Positions 45,301-54,037 of a stretch of 64,000 bases of DNA are shown here, piece by piece (the first letter of the stretch is position 1; every line of letters begins with the position of its first letter). Made by a program: the position numbers and the translations under genes. The notes below the pieces were generated by a model. It was given only the letters and a program-made list of their open reading frames with translations, did not search any database and was not told where the DNA came from. Source of the DNA: an uncultured Chlamydiae bacterium (GTDB taxonomy: Bacteria; Chlamydiota; Chlamydiia; Chlamydiales; Rhabdochlamydiaceae); the NCBI GenBank assembly GCA_903824495.1, contig CAIJXB010000026.1, positions 62,001 to 126,000 of the forward strand. The letters are read 5' to 3'.

Positions 45301-48216
45301 TTGGCAGACACATCAAAAGTTCTCATCCCCCCGAATTCAAAAGAATCTGAGATGATGGTGCTTGGGAGCATGTTGACAAGCGTCAACAGCCTCAACGTAG
45401 CTTCTGACTCCCTAGACTCCTCCGACTTTTACTATACAGAGCATCAAATCGTCTTTGACGTACTAAAAGCGGCTTATAAAAACGACAAGCCTGCCGATGT
45501 GCACCTTGTTTGTGAAGAGCTCAAAAGACAAGGAAAACTAAAGTCCATAGGTGGCGCTGCATACATCACCTCGCTCGCTCAATACGCTGGGACCTCTGCT
45601 TTCATTGAAGAATATGCCGAAGTCGTCCAGAACAAAGCGATCCTCCGCCGCATGATCCACACTGCCCATGACATCGAAAGAAATGCAGCAGCCGATCCAA
45701 GTGATGTCCACGCCCTTTTAGACGACGCTCAACAAAAATTATTTGTCATTAGCCAAGCGACCCAATCTCAAGGCGGGGTTCTCATCCGAGATATCCTTTC
45801 TGGCGTAAAAGCTTCAGCTAAAATTCCTTTTTTAAAAGAGCTCCAGCAAAAACAAGAAGAGTTTAAGCTCAAAGGGCCAGAAGATCCTGGTATTACAGGT
45901 CTTCCCTCCCATTTCATTGATCTAGACAAAATGATCAACGGTCTTGGCAAGTCTAACTTCATTCTCCTAGCTGCGAGACCCGCAATGGGAAAATGCGTGA
46001 CAGGCGATACCAAAATCATCGATCCAACAACAGGCTCTCTTCGCCCCATTAAAGACTTAGTAAAAGACGGCAAAGGTCATATCGTTACACTAGGGAAAGA
46101 TTGGACCCTCAAAAAGCAAGCTCCGAGCCATTTTGTTGCAGATGGAATAAAACCCACGTTCAAACTCAAGACTGCTCTTGGCAAAGAAATCGAAGCCACC
46201 GCTGTCCATCCCTTTTTAACAATAGGCGGATGGAAACGTCTCGAAGAACTAAACGCCGGCGATCGCATTGCAACACCTCGCAAGCTACCTTATTTTGGTA
46301 AAAAAACTTGGGACGAGCATAAGTTGATTGCTCTTGGTTATTTTATTGCAGATGGATGTCTCACTAAATCGTCTCCTTCTTTTACAAATACAAACTCCAA
46401 AATCGTTGCTGACTTCAAAAATGCTATTGCAAGTTTTGGTCCAGTACGTATCAGAGAAGAAAAATGGGAAGATAAATCTCCTTCTTATTATGTCGCCTTA
46501 AATGAAGAGCCTCTACAAGGTTTTAAGCAAAAGTTTGGAGAAGCGATTAGCTCCCTTGTAAAAACCAAAAAGAAAAAGCTCTATCAGTTTGTAGAAAGTT
46601 TAGGAATTCATCAATCAAATGTATGTTCATGGGCTCACGCTACTGCGATGCCTTCTGTATCCATGGATGTAGCATTGCAGGAAGAGTTCCTTGAACTTCC
46701 TTCTTTTTCATTAGCTGTCAGAACAAACCCAGTAACTGATTGGTTAAAAGAGCTCGGTCTCATGGGAAAAAATTCTCATGAAAAAGATCTTCCCGAAAGT
46801 GTCTTTGAGCTCACCAAAGAGAATTTATCTATCCTCATCAGCAGGCTTTTTTCTTGTGATGGCACTGCATACGTTGCAAATTGCCAAGGACAGCCTTTTC
46901 CAGTTATCGCTTACGCTTCCGCATCCAAAAGCTTGATCTATCAAATCCAACATTTGTTACTGCGCTTTGGAATCCTTTCTAAAATTCGCTCCAAAAAAAC
47001 AAAATGCAACGGGAAAATCTTTCCTTCGTTTGAGCTCGAAATCCATGGGAAAGAAAATCTAACACGCTTTTGCGAAGAAATTGGAATTTTTGGAAAAGAA
47101 GAAGCTATATCTAAAGTGCTAAACCATGTTTCTTCAATACCTATGGGGTGGACAAAAGACACTCTTCCTATAGAGATTTGGGACTTGATCCTCGCTAAAA
47201 AAGGCTCAAGAAGCTGGAGCTCTCTTTTTGAGAAAAAAGGACTTCCTCGCCCTTCCAATCTCCACGACAGAAAGCGCTCTCCCCGTAGAGACACACTAGC
47301 AAAACTAGCCTACGTCCTAGATGACCTAGAGCTGAAACAGATGGCAGAGTCCGATGTCTATTGGGATAAAATTATTTCTATTGAGTCTACCGGCGAAAAA
47401 GAGGTGTTTGACCTAACAGTCGATGAAACTCACAATTTCGTGGCAGCAGACATCATCGTCCATAACACTGCTTTTGCTGTAAACATCGCCGAAAACCTCT
47501 GCTTCAAATCCGGCATCCCTGTTGGGATATTCTCCTTAGAGATGACAGCCGAGCAGCTTCTGCACAGACTCATCTGCTCTCAAGCGGAAATAGAGTCTGA
47601 AAAGCTCAGGACCGGGAATTTGAATGGCGCTGATTTTCAGCGCATCGTAGGAGCCGTTAACTCGATGCAAAAGGCCACTATGGTCATCGACGACCAGCCA
47701 GGCCTTAAAATTACAGATCTAAGGGCTAGAGCCAGAAGGATGAAAGAAACCCATGGCATTCAGTTTTTAGTCATCGACTACCTTCAGTTGATTTCAGGAT
47801 CCGGGAACTCAAAATCAGCCGAAAACAGACAAAATGAGATTTCAGAGATCTCCAGGATGCTCAAAAACCTCGCAAGAGAGCTCAACATCCCCATCGTCTG
47901 CCTATCCCAGCTGTCTCGTAAAGTTGAAGAACGACCAGGCCATCGTCCCATGATGAGCGACTTGAGAGAATCGGGCTCGCTCGAGCAAGATAGCGACGTC
48001 GTTATCTTCCTTCTCAGAAGAGAATACTACGATCCTTATGACAAACCGGGCCTAGCGGAGGTCATTGTCGCGAAAAATAGACACGGTGGAGTTGGAAGCG
48101 TATTCCTGACATTCCGCAAGGAACTTGCGCAGTTTGCAAACTACTCAGCCTCTTTGGATACGAGCCCCTCGGGATCGCGTAAAGAGGATGCTTTTTCGGC
48201 TTTTACCCCACAGTAA
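45301..48216 (+). CDS. dnaB: Replicative DNA helicase DnaB, intein-containing precursor
   Basis: The 971-residue precursor consists of an N-extein with the DnaB N-terminal domain (starting KESEMMVLGSMLTS), a 491-residue intein and a C-extein with the remaining RecA-like helicase domain (VGIFSLEMTAEQLLHRL, FLVIDYLQLISG, LSQLSRKVEERPGHRPMMSDLRESG, SDVVIFLLRREYYDP). The intein interrupts the P-loop between the lysine of ARPAMGK and the threonine that follows. After splicing, GKTAFAVN is restored. The start TTG at 45301 has GGAG six bases before it; an in-frame TTG at 45289 lacks a site. DnaB unwinds DNA at the fork; here its activity depends on splicing. Confidence 0.95.
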   Translation: MADTSKVLIPPNSKESEMMVLGSMLTSVNSLNVASDSLDSSDFYYTEHQIVFDVLKAAYKNDKPADVHLVCEELKRQGKLKSIGGAAYITSLAQYAGTSAFIEEYAEVVQNKAILRRMIHTAHDIERNAAADPSDVHALLDDAQQKLFVISQATQSQGGVLIRDILSGVKASAKIPFLKELQQKQEEFKLKGPEDPGITGLPSHFIDLDKMINGLGKSNFILLAARPAMGKCVTGDTKIIDPTTGSLRPIKDLVKDGKGHIVTLGKDWTLKKQAPSHFVADGIKPTFKLKTALGKEIEATAVHPFLTIGGWKRLEELNAGDRIATPRKLPYFGKKTWDEHKLIALGYFIADGCLTKSSPSFTNTNSKIVADFKNAIASFGPVRIREEKWEDKSPSYYVALNEEPLQGFKQKFGEAISSLVKTKKKKLYQFVESLGIHQSNVCSWAHATAMPSVSMDVALQEEFLELPSFSLAVRTNPVTDWLKELGLMGKNSHEKDLPESVFELTKENLSILISRLFSCDGTAYVANCQGQPFPVIAYASASKSLIYQIQHLLLRFGILSKIRSKKTKCNGKIFPSFELEIHGKENLTRFCEEIGIFGKEEAISKVLNHVSSIPMGWTKDTLPIEIWDLILAKKGSRSWSSLFEKKGLPRPSNLHDRKRSPRRDTLAKLAYVLDDLELKQMAESDVYWDKIISIESTGEKEVFDLTVDETHNFVAADIIVHNTAFAVNIAENLCFKSGIPVGIFSLEMTAEQLLHRLICSQAEIESEKLRTGNLNGADFQRIVGAVNSMQKATMVIDDQPGLKITDLRARARRMKETHGIQFLVIDYLQLISGSGNSKSAENRQNEISEISRMLKNLARELNIPIVCLSQLSRKVEERPGHRPMMSDLRESGSLEQDSDVVIFLLRREYYDPYDKPGLAEVIVAKNRHGGVGSVFLTFRKELAQFANYSASLDTSPSGSRKEDAFSAFTPQ
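45994..47466 (+). mobile_element. DnaB intein with LAGLIDADG-type homing endonuclease
   Basis: The intein starts with Cys (CVTGDTKI, block A), has a block B ATAVHPFL with the conserved T-x-x-H, and ends HNFVAADIIVHN, with the last Asn before the extein Thr. In the middle are two dodecapeptide-like helices, ALGYFIADGCL and ISRLFSCDGTAYV, the LAGLIDADG homing-endonuclease motifs with aspartates kept, plus a helix-turn-helix-like segment (VESLGIHQSNVCSWAHATAMP). Both splicing and endonuclease residues look intact, so it may be recently acquired or active. Insertion in the P-loop is a known intein site in DnaB. Confidence 0.93.
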
Positions 48217-48332
48217 AAGCCTCTTTTAATGTAAAAGAAATTTCTTGCCTTTACTTTATATAGCGCGTTGCCATAAAATTCCCATGAATTGCAACAATTT
48301 AAAGTTTCGATTTACCTTTAGTAAGGACATCT

Positions 48333-48419
48333 ATGCCATCAGTTAAAAAGAAAAGAAAAGCGAAAATCGCTAAGCACAAAAGAAAGAAACGTAGAAGAAG
48401 AGACCGTCATAAGACATAA
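48333..48419 (+). CDS. Small basic AURKAIP1/COX24-domain protein (28 aa)
   Basis: A 28-residue, strongly basic protein (MPSVKKKRKAKIAKHKRKKR then RRRDRHKT) is read from an ATG with AAGGA upstream. The KMxKHKRRKRxKRxRHK pattern is that of the AURKAIP1/COX24 C-terminal domain, known from the mitoribosomal protein mS38 and found as tiny ribosome-associated proteins in several bacterial phyla including Chlamydiae. It lies between dnaB and mnmG. Confidence 0.8.
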   Translation: MPSVKKKRKAKIAKHKRKKRRRRDRHKT

Positions 48420-48458
48420 TTGCTACAATAGCCTCAACACGAGTTAATATTTCTTCCT

Positions 48459-50306
48459 ATGTGGATATTCCCAGACGAATTTGAAGTCATTGTAGTTGGT
48501 GCGGGGCATGCTGGTTGTGAAGCCAGCCATGCCGCTGCCCGTATGGGAGCCAAGACCCTTCTTCTTACTATGAACCTTGACACTATTGCTAAGATGAGCT
48601 GCAATCCAGCCATCGGTGGAACTGCCAAGGGTCATATTGTAAGAGAAATTGATGCCTTAGGTGGCGTCATGGGAAAAGTCGCAGATCAAACCGCCATTCA
48701 AATGCGAATGTTAAATGCCTCCAAAGGACCTGCTGTATGGTCTCCAAGAGCGCAAGCCGATAAGCTTGCTTATCAATCTCAAATGAAATATCGTCTTGAA
48801 CACACCGAAAATCTCTTTATTAAACAAGCGACTACTGAAGATCTCATCGTTAAGGATGGGAAAATCATTGGTGTAGAGACATTAGAAGGAATTGCTTACC
48901 ACGGCAAGACTGTTATTTTATCTGCAGGAACTTTCATGAAGGGGATGATCCTCATGGGAGACACCCAGTATAGTGGTGGAAGAGCTGGTGATAAACCCTC
49001 TGTCGGACTCTCTGCTTCTTTAGCCTCTCTTGGATTTTCTATGGGAAGACTCAAAACGGGAACTCCTCCTAGAATCCATAAACGCAGCATCGATTTTTCT
49101 AAGATGGAAGTGCAACACGGTGATGTAGGAATTCGTTTTTCTCACGACCCAGAAGAAGGCCCTTCACTCCCCCACGTTCCTTGTCATATCACGTATACAA
49201 CAGACCTTACCAAAAAGATCATTCAAGACAATCTACACCGCTCTGCGATGTATTCTGGAAAGATCCGCTCAGTAGGTCCTAGATACTGTCCCTCTATTGA
49301 AGATAAAATCGTGCGCTTCTCCGACAAAGCAAGACATCAAGTGTTTTTAGAACCGGAAGGTCTTCACACGGAAGAGTACTACGTCAATGGAGTATCGACT
49401 TCATTGCCTTTTGATGTACAAGTTCCTATGATCAGATCGATTGACGGACTTGAAAATGCTGAAATCTTAAGACCTGCTTATGCCATTGAATACGACTATG
49501 TAAAAAGCGGTCACTTAAAACTCTCTTTAGAAACTAAATCAGTTCAGGGTCTTTTCTTTGCAGGACAGATCAATGGAACGACTGGTTATGAAGAAGCTGC
49601 CGGACAAGGTCTTATTGCCGGGATCAATGCCGCTTGTTTAGCGCTAGGAAAACCTCCTCTTATTTTAAAGCGCTCTGAATCTTATATTGGTGTAATGCTC
49701 GATGAGCTCACCTCTAAAGAACTCGATGAGCCCTATCGCATGTTCACAAGTAGAGCAGAACATAGACTCGTGCTCAGACAAGACAACTGCGATTTAAGAC
49801 TTAGAAAGTATGGATATGATTTAGGACTTGTTACTGAAGAGCAATACACTAGACTAAAAGAAAAAGAAGAGAATATCAAAACACAAATCGAGCACCTTTC
49901 CAAAACGTTTAAATCTGTGAATGGAAAGTCACACTCCTTAGCGCAAATGCTCTGCCGCCCAGACTTTTCCTACTTAGATCTACAAACGCTCCATCCTGAG
50001 CATTTTCCTGATTTTGGAACTGAAACCAACCGCCAGATCGAGCTGCAGCTTAAATTCGCAGGATACATCCAAAGACAAGAGACCGAGATTTCAAAGCTCA
50101 CAGGTCTTGAAACGTTTATGCTGCCAGAAATGTTAGATTTTAAAAGCGTGACAGGACTTTCTAATGAAGCCAAAGACAAACTTTCCAAATTTCGTCCAGC
50201 CTCTTTAGGCCAAGCTTCTCGCATCTCTGGCATATCACCTTCTGATATCACGGTTCTTATGGTTTACTTACAAAGCAAAAAACGAGAAGTCTGCGCTTGT
50301 AATTAA
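48459..50306 (+). CDS. mnmG: tRNA uridine 5-carboxymethylaminomethyl modification enzyme MnmG
   Basis: The 615-residue FAD enzyme works with MnmE to modify the wobble uridine of tRNAs. Motifs are [21 protein letters not shown] (FAD dinucleotide site), [47 protein letters not shown], and [24 protein letters not shown]. The two catalytic-region cysteines (CNPAIGG and the later RYCPSIE) are present. Length is standard. dnaB-mnmG-lplA is the order recalled from C. trachomatis. Confidence 0.97.
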   Translation: MWIFPDEFEVIVVGAGHAGCEASHAAARMGAKTLLLTMNLDTIAKMSCNPAIGGTAKGHIVREIDALGGVMGKVADQTAIQMRMLNASKGPAVWSPRAQADKLAYQSQMKYRLEHTENLFIKQATTEDLIVKDGKIIGVETLEGIAYHGKTVILSAGTFMKGMILMGDTQYSGGRAGDKPSVGLSASLASLGFSMGRLKTGTPPRIHKRSIDFSKMEVQHGDVGIRFSHDPEEGPSLPHVPCHITYTTDLTKKIIQDNLHRSAMYSGKIRSVGPRYCPSIEDKIVRFSDKARHQVFLEPEGLHTEEYYVNGVSTSLPFDVQVPMIRSIDGLENAEILRPAYAIEYDYVKSGHLKLSLETKSVQGLFFAGQINGTTGYEEAAGQGLIAGINAACLALGKPPLILKRSESYIGVMLDELTSKELDEPYRMFTSRAEHRLVLRQDNCDLRLRKYGYDLGLVTEEQYTRLKEKEENIKTQIEHLSKTFKSVNGKSHSLAQMLCRPDFSYLDLQTLHPEHFPDFGTETNRQIELQLKFAGYIQRQETEISKLTGLETFMLPEMLDFKSVTGLSNEAKDKLSKFRPASLGQASRISGISPSDITVLMVYLQSKKREVCACN

Positions 50307-50320
50307 ACTGTTTTTTTTGC

Positions 50321-51274
50321 ATGAAAAGGGAAACCCCCTTTTTTTATATGAAAAATACTTTGCCTCTACTTCTTTTAATTTCTAAAGATCCAACTGAGAC
50401 TACGTTTTTTGAAAAAACTTTAAAAAACAGCTTTTCTTTGATGTGTGTGAGCGAACTTGCAGAAGGCTTTCAAAAGCTCAAAGATTTGCCAATAGACCTT
50501 TTGATTGTGGGAAAAGATCCTTTTACCCAACCTCTTGAAAAGATCTGTAAAACCGTTCAGAAAATAACAAAAGCCAAAAATTTTCCTATCCTCTTAGTCG
50601 CAAGCTCTATGAAAAAAGAGGCTATTGCGTCTTCTTTAAGTGCTGGGGTTACCGATTTTATCCACGAACCTTTGGATGGCCTAAAAATACACGAAAGGAT
50701 CACTGTTTGCTTGCACTCTAGAGGCTTGACTAAAAAAATGAAGAGTGTAACTGGTAAAATCAAAACCACTTCCACATCAGCTCGTAATCCAAAGATGTTT
50801 TTAGAAAAAACAGTCCTTCGCGATCAAACATTAAAAGCGATCTCAACCGCTAAAAAAGGTGCCGTTCCTTTAAGCGTTCTCATGATCCATTTGGACAGTT
50901 TTGCCAAGCTACAAAAAACACTTATCTCAAATGATTTAAAAGAAATTTTTCAGTTTTTAGAAAAATTTTTAAAAGGACGTTTGCGCAAGTACGATACCTT
51001 TATGGTCGAAGGACCCGGACAGTACCTTATCCTGCTTCCTAAAACCTCGGAAAGCGCCGCTCGTATTATCGCTGAGGACCTAAGGAAGGAAGTCTCTATG
51101 GCGACGATCTCAACATCCTCTAAAGAAATCATTGTCACCGTTTCTATTGGGATTGTGTCCTTTGAAAAGGAGCTTTCTAAGTCAGCCAAAGATTTTGAAC
51201 AGTTTAATCTTTGCCTCGAAAGAGTCAAAAAATCTTTAACAAGAGCACAAAAAAAGGGGACCACAATCATATGA
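50321..51274 (+). CDS. Degenerate receiver plus degenerate GGDEF-domain protein
   Basis: The 317-residue protein has an N-terminal receiver-like domain (LLLISKDPTETTFFEKTL, DLLIVGKDPF, FPILLVAS, GVTDFIHEPL) whose usual phosphoacceptor Asp position reads Gly in LLIVG. A C-terminal GGDEF-fold domain (LSVLMIHLDSFAKLQKTL, EGPGQYLILLP, VTVSIGIVSF) has GPGQY where the GG(D/E)EF active site belongs. It should be unable to make cyclic-di-GMP in the ordinary way and may act as a binding or scaffolding protein. The ATG at 50348 is an alternative start. It overlaps the next gene as ATGA. Confidence 0.78.
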   Translation: MKRETPFFYMKNTLPLLLLISKDPTETTFFEKTLKNSFSLMCVSELAEGFQKLKDLPIDLLIVGKDPFTQPLEKICKTVQKITKAKNFPILLVASSMKKEAIASSLSAGVTDFIHEPLDGLKIHERITVCLHSRGLTKKMKSVTGKIKTTSTSARNPKMFLEKTVLRDQTLKAISTAKKGAVPLSVLMIHLDSFAKLQKTLISNDLKEIFQFLEKFLKGRLRKYDTFMVEGPGQYLILLPKTSESAARIIAEDLRKEVSMATISTSSKEIIVTVSIGIVSFEKELSKSAKDFEQFNLCLERVKKSLTRAQKKGTTII

Positions 51275-51603
51275 AGACAGTTTTTCTAGCTTTGGGTATA
51301 ATACTCTCCTCTACAGCAGTGAACCTATACTCAGCAGAAGAGGTTCATAAAAGAAATAGTTTGGTTATAGACCCCACGATGAGGGCTCTAGACTACCAGC
51401 AGGCTTATGAAGCTTTAAAGAAAGAAAAACCCTCTAACAAGGTTTGTATTACGTTGCTAAACGGCTCTACTTTAACCAACATCATTGAGATGCAAAAGAT
51501 GGCAAGCTCCACCCTCTTTTTGATCCGCTATAACTCTCCGCAGGGGATTAAAGTCCAAGCTGTAGAGCTCGAGTCTATTGTAGGTATTGGTTATCTCGAA
51601 TGA
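51271..51603 (+). CDS. Exported small protein of unknown function
   Basis: The start at 51271 overlaps the upstream stop (ATGA) and yields a signal peptide (MKTVFLALGIILSSTAVNLYSAE). The mature 88 residues are of alpha/beta style (NKVCITLLNGSTLTNIIEMQKM, SSTLFLIRYNSPQGIKVQAVEL), with an LSm-like or small beta-barrel character; no family is recognised. The stop again overlaps the lplA start. The chain of ATGA overlaps suggests stoichiometric expression with its neighbours. Confidence 0.72.
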   Translation: MKTVFLALGIILSSTAVNLYSAEEVHKRNSLVIDPTMRALDYQQAYEALKKEKPSNKVCITLLNGSTLTNIIEMQKMASSTLFLIRYNSPQGIKVQAVELESIVGIGYLE

Positions 51604-52304
51604 TTGTTCACTTGATCCATTTAAAAAACGTCTCGATTTTTGATCAGCTTCTTTTAGAAGAAAGGCTGCTCAGAGACGACACCCGTAATTTTTGCATTTT
51701 AAATGAAGGATCATCTCCTGCCATTGTCATGGGGATTTCAGGCAAGCCTGAAGAGCTCATCCACTTTCCAACCGCACAAAATCTAAACTTCCCTATCATT
51801 CAAAGATTTAGCGGTGGCGGCACAGTAGTTGTTGATGAAGACACACTTTTTGTTACGTTCCTTTGCAATAAGAAAGAGTTTGAATTTCCAGCCTATCCAG
51901 AAAAGATCATGAAGTGGACAGAAGGTTTTTATCAAAAAGCCTTTCCAATCCATGAGTTTGCTCTTAGAGAAAATGACTTTGTGATTGGAGATTTTAAATG
52001 TGGCGGCAACGCTCAGTACATCAAAAAAGAGCGCTGGCTACAGCACACTTCTTTCCTTTGGAATTTCTGTCCTCAAAAGATGGGAAGTCTACTCATCCCC
52101 CGTAAAACACCAGAGTACAGAGAAGGAAGATCGCATGGCGATTTTCTATGTACCTTGAATAAAAAACTCCCTTCCAAAGAAGCCTTTTTTGAGCACATCA
52201 AAAAAGAGCTCTCTATGCAATTTGAGATTGTTGATTTAGAGTATGCAGACATGCAAAACACATCTGAAAGCCGCATACAAACAAAGATCTTGGAACTGCA
52301 TTAA
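51600..52304 (+). CDS. lplA: Lipoate-protein ligase
   Basis: The 234-residue protein belongs to the biotin/lipoyl ligase-like fold: FPIIQRFSGGGTVVVDEDTLFVTFLC carries the R-x-x-G-G-G lipoyl-AMP loop and DFKCGGNAQYIKKERWLQHTSFLW includes the catalytic lysine. It attaches lipoate (scavenged or from lipoyl-AMP) to pyruvate or 2-oxoglutarate dehydrogenases. The second domain of E. coli LplA is absent, as in short LplA/LipM types. The start overlaps the preceding stop. Confidence 0.88.
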   Translation: MIVHLIHLKNVSIFDQLLLEERLLRDDTRNFCILNEGSSPAIVMGISGKPEELIHFPTAQNLNFPIIQRFSGGGTVVVDEDTLFVTFLCNKKEFEFPAYPEKIMKWTEGFYQKAFPIHEFALRENDFVIGDFKCGGNAQYIKKERWLQHTSFLWNFCPQKMGSLLIPRKTPEYREGRSHGDFLCTLNKKLPSKEAFFEHIKKELSMQFEIVDLEYADMQNTSESRIQTKILELH

Positions 52305-52696
52305 TCTTCCGGGAATTTCGAATATTTCCTTTTGTGAGCAAGAAGCTCATAGAGTGATTCACTGCCCGTTTTAATCCGAAACGCGCGCTTTTTAGCTCGC
52401 AGTATTAGACCTGCCACTGAAATGCTTTTATAAAGAGTTTCGAACATCTGATTCTCTGTTCCTATTTCCAACGTGAGCACATGAAATTGTCGAATGGAAT
52501 GGGTAAGAAAATACAAAGACTTCTTACATCCTTGAATGAATTTTCCCATGCTCGACTCAAAAAGATGCCAAGGGGAATATTCTAAATAGGGCTGAAAGTC
52601 TTCAGAGCGGCACTGCTTATCTTGGTCGGTTTTTTTCAAATTGTCGAAAGACAGCTTACAGAAAGCTAAGGCACTTTTATCTTGATCGTTTTGCAT
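52301..52696 (-). CDS. Hypothetical protein, convergent with lplA
   Basis: The 131-residue product starts MQNDQDKSALAFCKLSFDNL and is soluble, basic at the C-terminus (HKRKYSKF), with no signal peptide, repeats or known motif. An IRQFHVLTLEIGTENQMFETLYK core suggests mixed alpha/beta. It overlaps lplA by four bases at the 3' ends. A 14-bp AT-rich inverted repeat lies 56 bp upstream of its start. Codon use resembles the neighbours, supporting a real gene, but function is unknown. Confidence 0.6.
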   Translation of the reverse strand: MQNDQDKSALAFCKLSFDNLKKTDQDKQCRSEDFQPYLEYSPWHLFESSMGKFIQGCKKSLYFLTHSIRQFHVLTLEIGTENQMFETLYKSISVAGLILRAKKRAFRIKTGSESLYELLAHKRKYSKFPED

Positions 52697-52751
52697 AGAA
52701 GATTCAAATTTCTACTTTTTTTTCGATACAGGATAAGAGGAGATTAAAATA

Positions 52752-52783
52752 TTAAGCAATCTTAATATTTTAAGATTACTTAA
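52752..52783. promoter_or_regulatory. AT-rich palindrome upstream of hypothetical gene and RNA candidate
   Basis: TTAAGCAATCTTAA and TTAAGATTACTTAA form a 14-base inverted repeat with one mismatch and a TATT spacer. It lies between the start of the - strand hypothetical gene and the + strand structured region and may be a shared operator or a transcript end. Confidence 0.45.
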
Positions 52784-52815
52784 ACGTTTGATTAAGAACG
52801 TCAGATGATAAAAAA

Positions 52816-53036
52816 AACCGTCGTAAGGGGCCGAACATCGGCTGCATTAACCTAAATTAACAGGTTGGACCGCTTCCTAAAAGGGAGGCATTGATCTCAA
52901 CACTAAGGATAGATACACCTCTAGTTTTAGCGTCGCAGTCCTCTAAATAATGAGCATAGTTAAAGAGCAATTATGCAATGCTCGGGTGTCCCAAACGACA
53001 GTGGGAGCATCATAGCCGAACTATAGAAAAAATCGC
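52816..53036 (+). ncRNA. Candidate structured RNA of unknown family
   Basis: About 220 bases in a 504-bp geneless stretch are markedly less AT-rich than their flanks and full of short stems: GCCGA/TCGGC (52830-52842), AACCT/AGGTT (52849-52866), CTTCCT/AGGGAG (52873-52887) and ATGCTC/GAGCAT with inner TGTC/GACA (52978-53010). ATGCTC could instead pair with an upstream GAGCAT at 52952, an alternative-fold arrangement. I do not recognise tmRNA, RNase P, SRP or 5S motifs. The strand is a guess. The rest of the gap (53037-53200) is AT-rich promoter-like DNA with a TATAAT at 53158. Confidence 0.4.
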
Positions 53037-53200
53037 CAGGTAAAATATTTTCTTACTTCGCAAAAGATTTTATAAAGAAATTATTTAAAATCAGTCTAAA
53101 ATAAAGCCGCAAACAACAAACAAAACATTTAAACTATTATTGAAAAGAAAGAAATGATATAATAGCTTATATTACATGTTTTTTATAAAAAGGTGATCTT

Positions 53201-54037
53201 ATGTCAGTTTCTTTGAATACACCCTCTACATCCTTAAATGGATGCTGGAATTTGAATTGCACGAATCTTGCAACTAATGCAAAAAATAAATGCTCCAATT
53301 GCCGCTCTGCTATGTACTGTGGCCAGGCATGTCAAAAAGCCGATTGGAAATCCCACAAAATTATTTGCATGTCAGCTAAGGCGAAAACAGATGCTTCAAA
53401 AGAACAATTTCCTAGATTACCTACGGTTAATCTTGCTGATTTATTAAAAACCCTCGACATTTCACAGGAATCAATCTCTTCACTATCTAGTCCAAAAAAA
53501 TCTATCCTTTCCTCACAATCGAAAGAACCAATTACTGACTTTTCTAATGAAGATCTTGCTGTACTCGGCTATTCAAGAAAGGAAATTGAGGAAATCAATA
53601 AGCGCTTTTCAAAAAGTAAATGGAACGGTAATACCTTATCTAAACAAACTCTTTCTTGTTTCGACTATACCCTGCTTACAGCAGGTGATAGAGCCGTTAG
53701 AGAGCAGCTTTTTGCGCCTATTGGAAGTCAATCGGTTAAGGAAGCAATGGAAGAGCGATTACCAAGATGGGGATATGAAATTGCTGAATCACCGGAAAAA
53801 GGAGACCTTGTTCTATATTCTAATGAAACCGACATTACACACATGGCTCTTTATCTTGGGGATGGCAAGGCCGAGTCAAAGTTTGGAAATGACTATCCTT
53901 ATACTACCATCCACTCCATTAATGAGGCTTATCACCGCTATGGATCCCACGTCGCCTACTACCACAAAAATCCTCACTCTACACCCTCATACAAAGAAGA
54001 TCATGTTATTAAATTTAAGTACCAGACAACAAAGTAG
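53201..54037 (+). CDS. MYND zinc-finger protein with NlpC/P60-like C-terminal domain
   Basis: The 278-residue protein has a MYND finger at residues 15-56 (C15, C20, C31, C34, C40, C44, H52, C56, with W49 in KADWKSH), normally a eukaryotic protein-protein interaction module. After a Ser/Lys-rich linker comes a papain-like domain: C153 in LSCFDYTLL, KGDLVLY and H214 in THMALYLGDGKAESKFG, with a further His in TTIHSIN. That order and the 61-residue Cys-His spacing fit NlpC/P60 or related cysteine peptidases. There is no signal peptide. It is inferred to be a host-directed effector. AAGGTG precedes the start. Confidence 0.78.
   Translation: MSVSLNTPSTSLNGCWNLNCTNLATNAKNKCSNCRSAMYCGQACQKADWKSHKIICMSAKAKTDASKEQFPRLPTVNLADLLKTLDISQESISSLSSPKKSILSSQSKEPITDFSNEDLAVLGYSRKEIEEINKRFSKSKWNGNTLSKQTLSCFDYTLLTAGDRAVREQLFAPIGSQSVKEAMEERLPRWGYEIAESPEKGDLVLYSNETDITHMALYLGDGKAESKFGNDYPYTTIHSINEAYHRYGSHVAYYHKNPHSTPSYKEDHVIKFKYQTTK

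Noticed and set aside
52697..53200. tmRNA, RNase P RNA, SRP RNA or group I/II intron in the geneless gap
   Set aside because: None of the conserved core sequences of these RNAs could be found by eye; kept only as an unassigned structured-RNA candidate.
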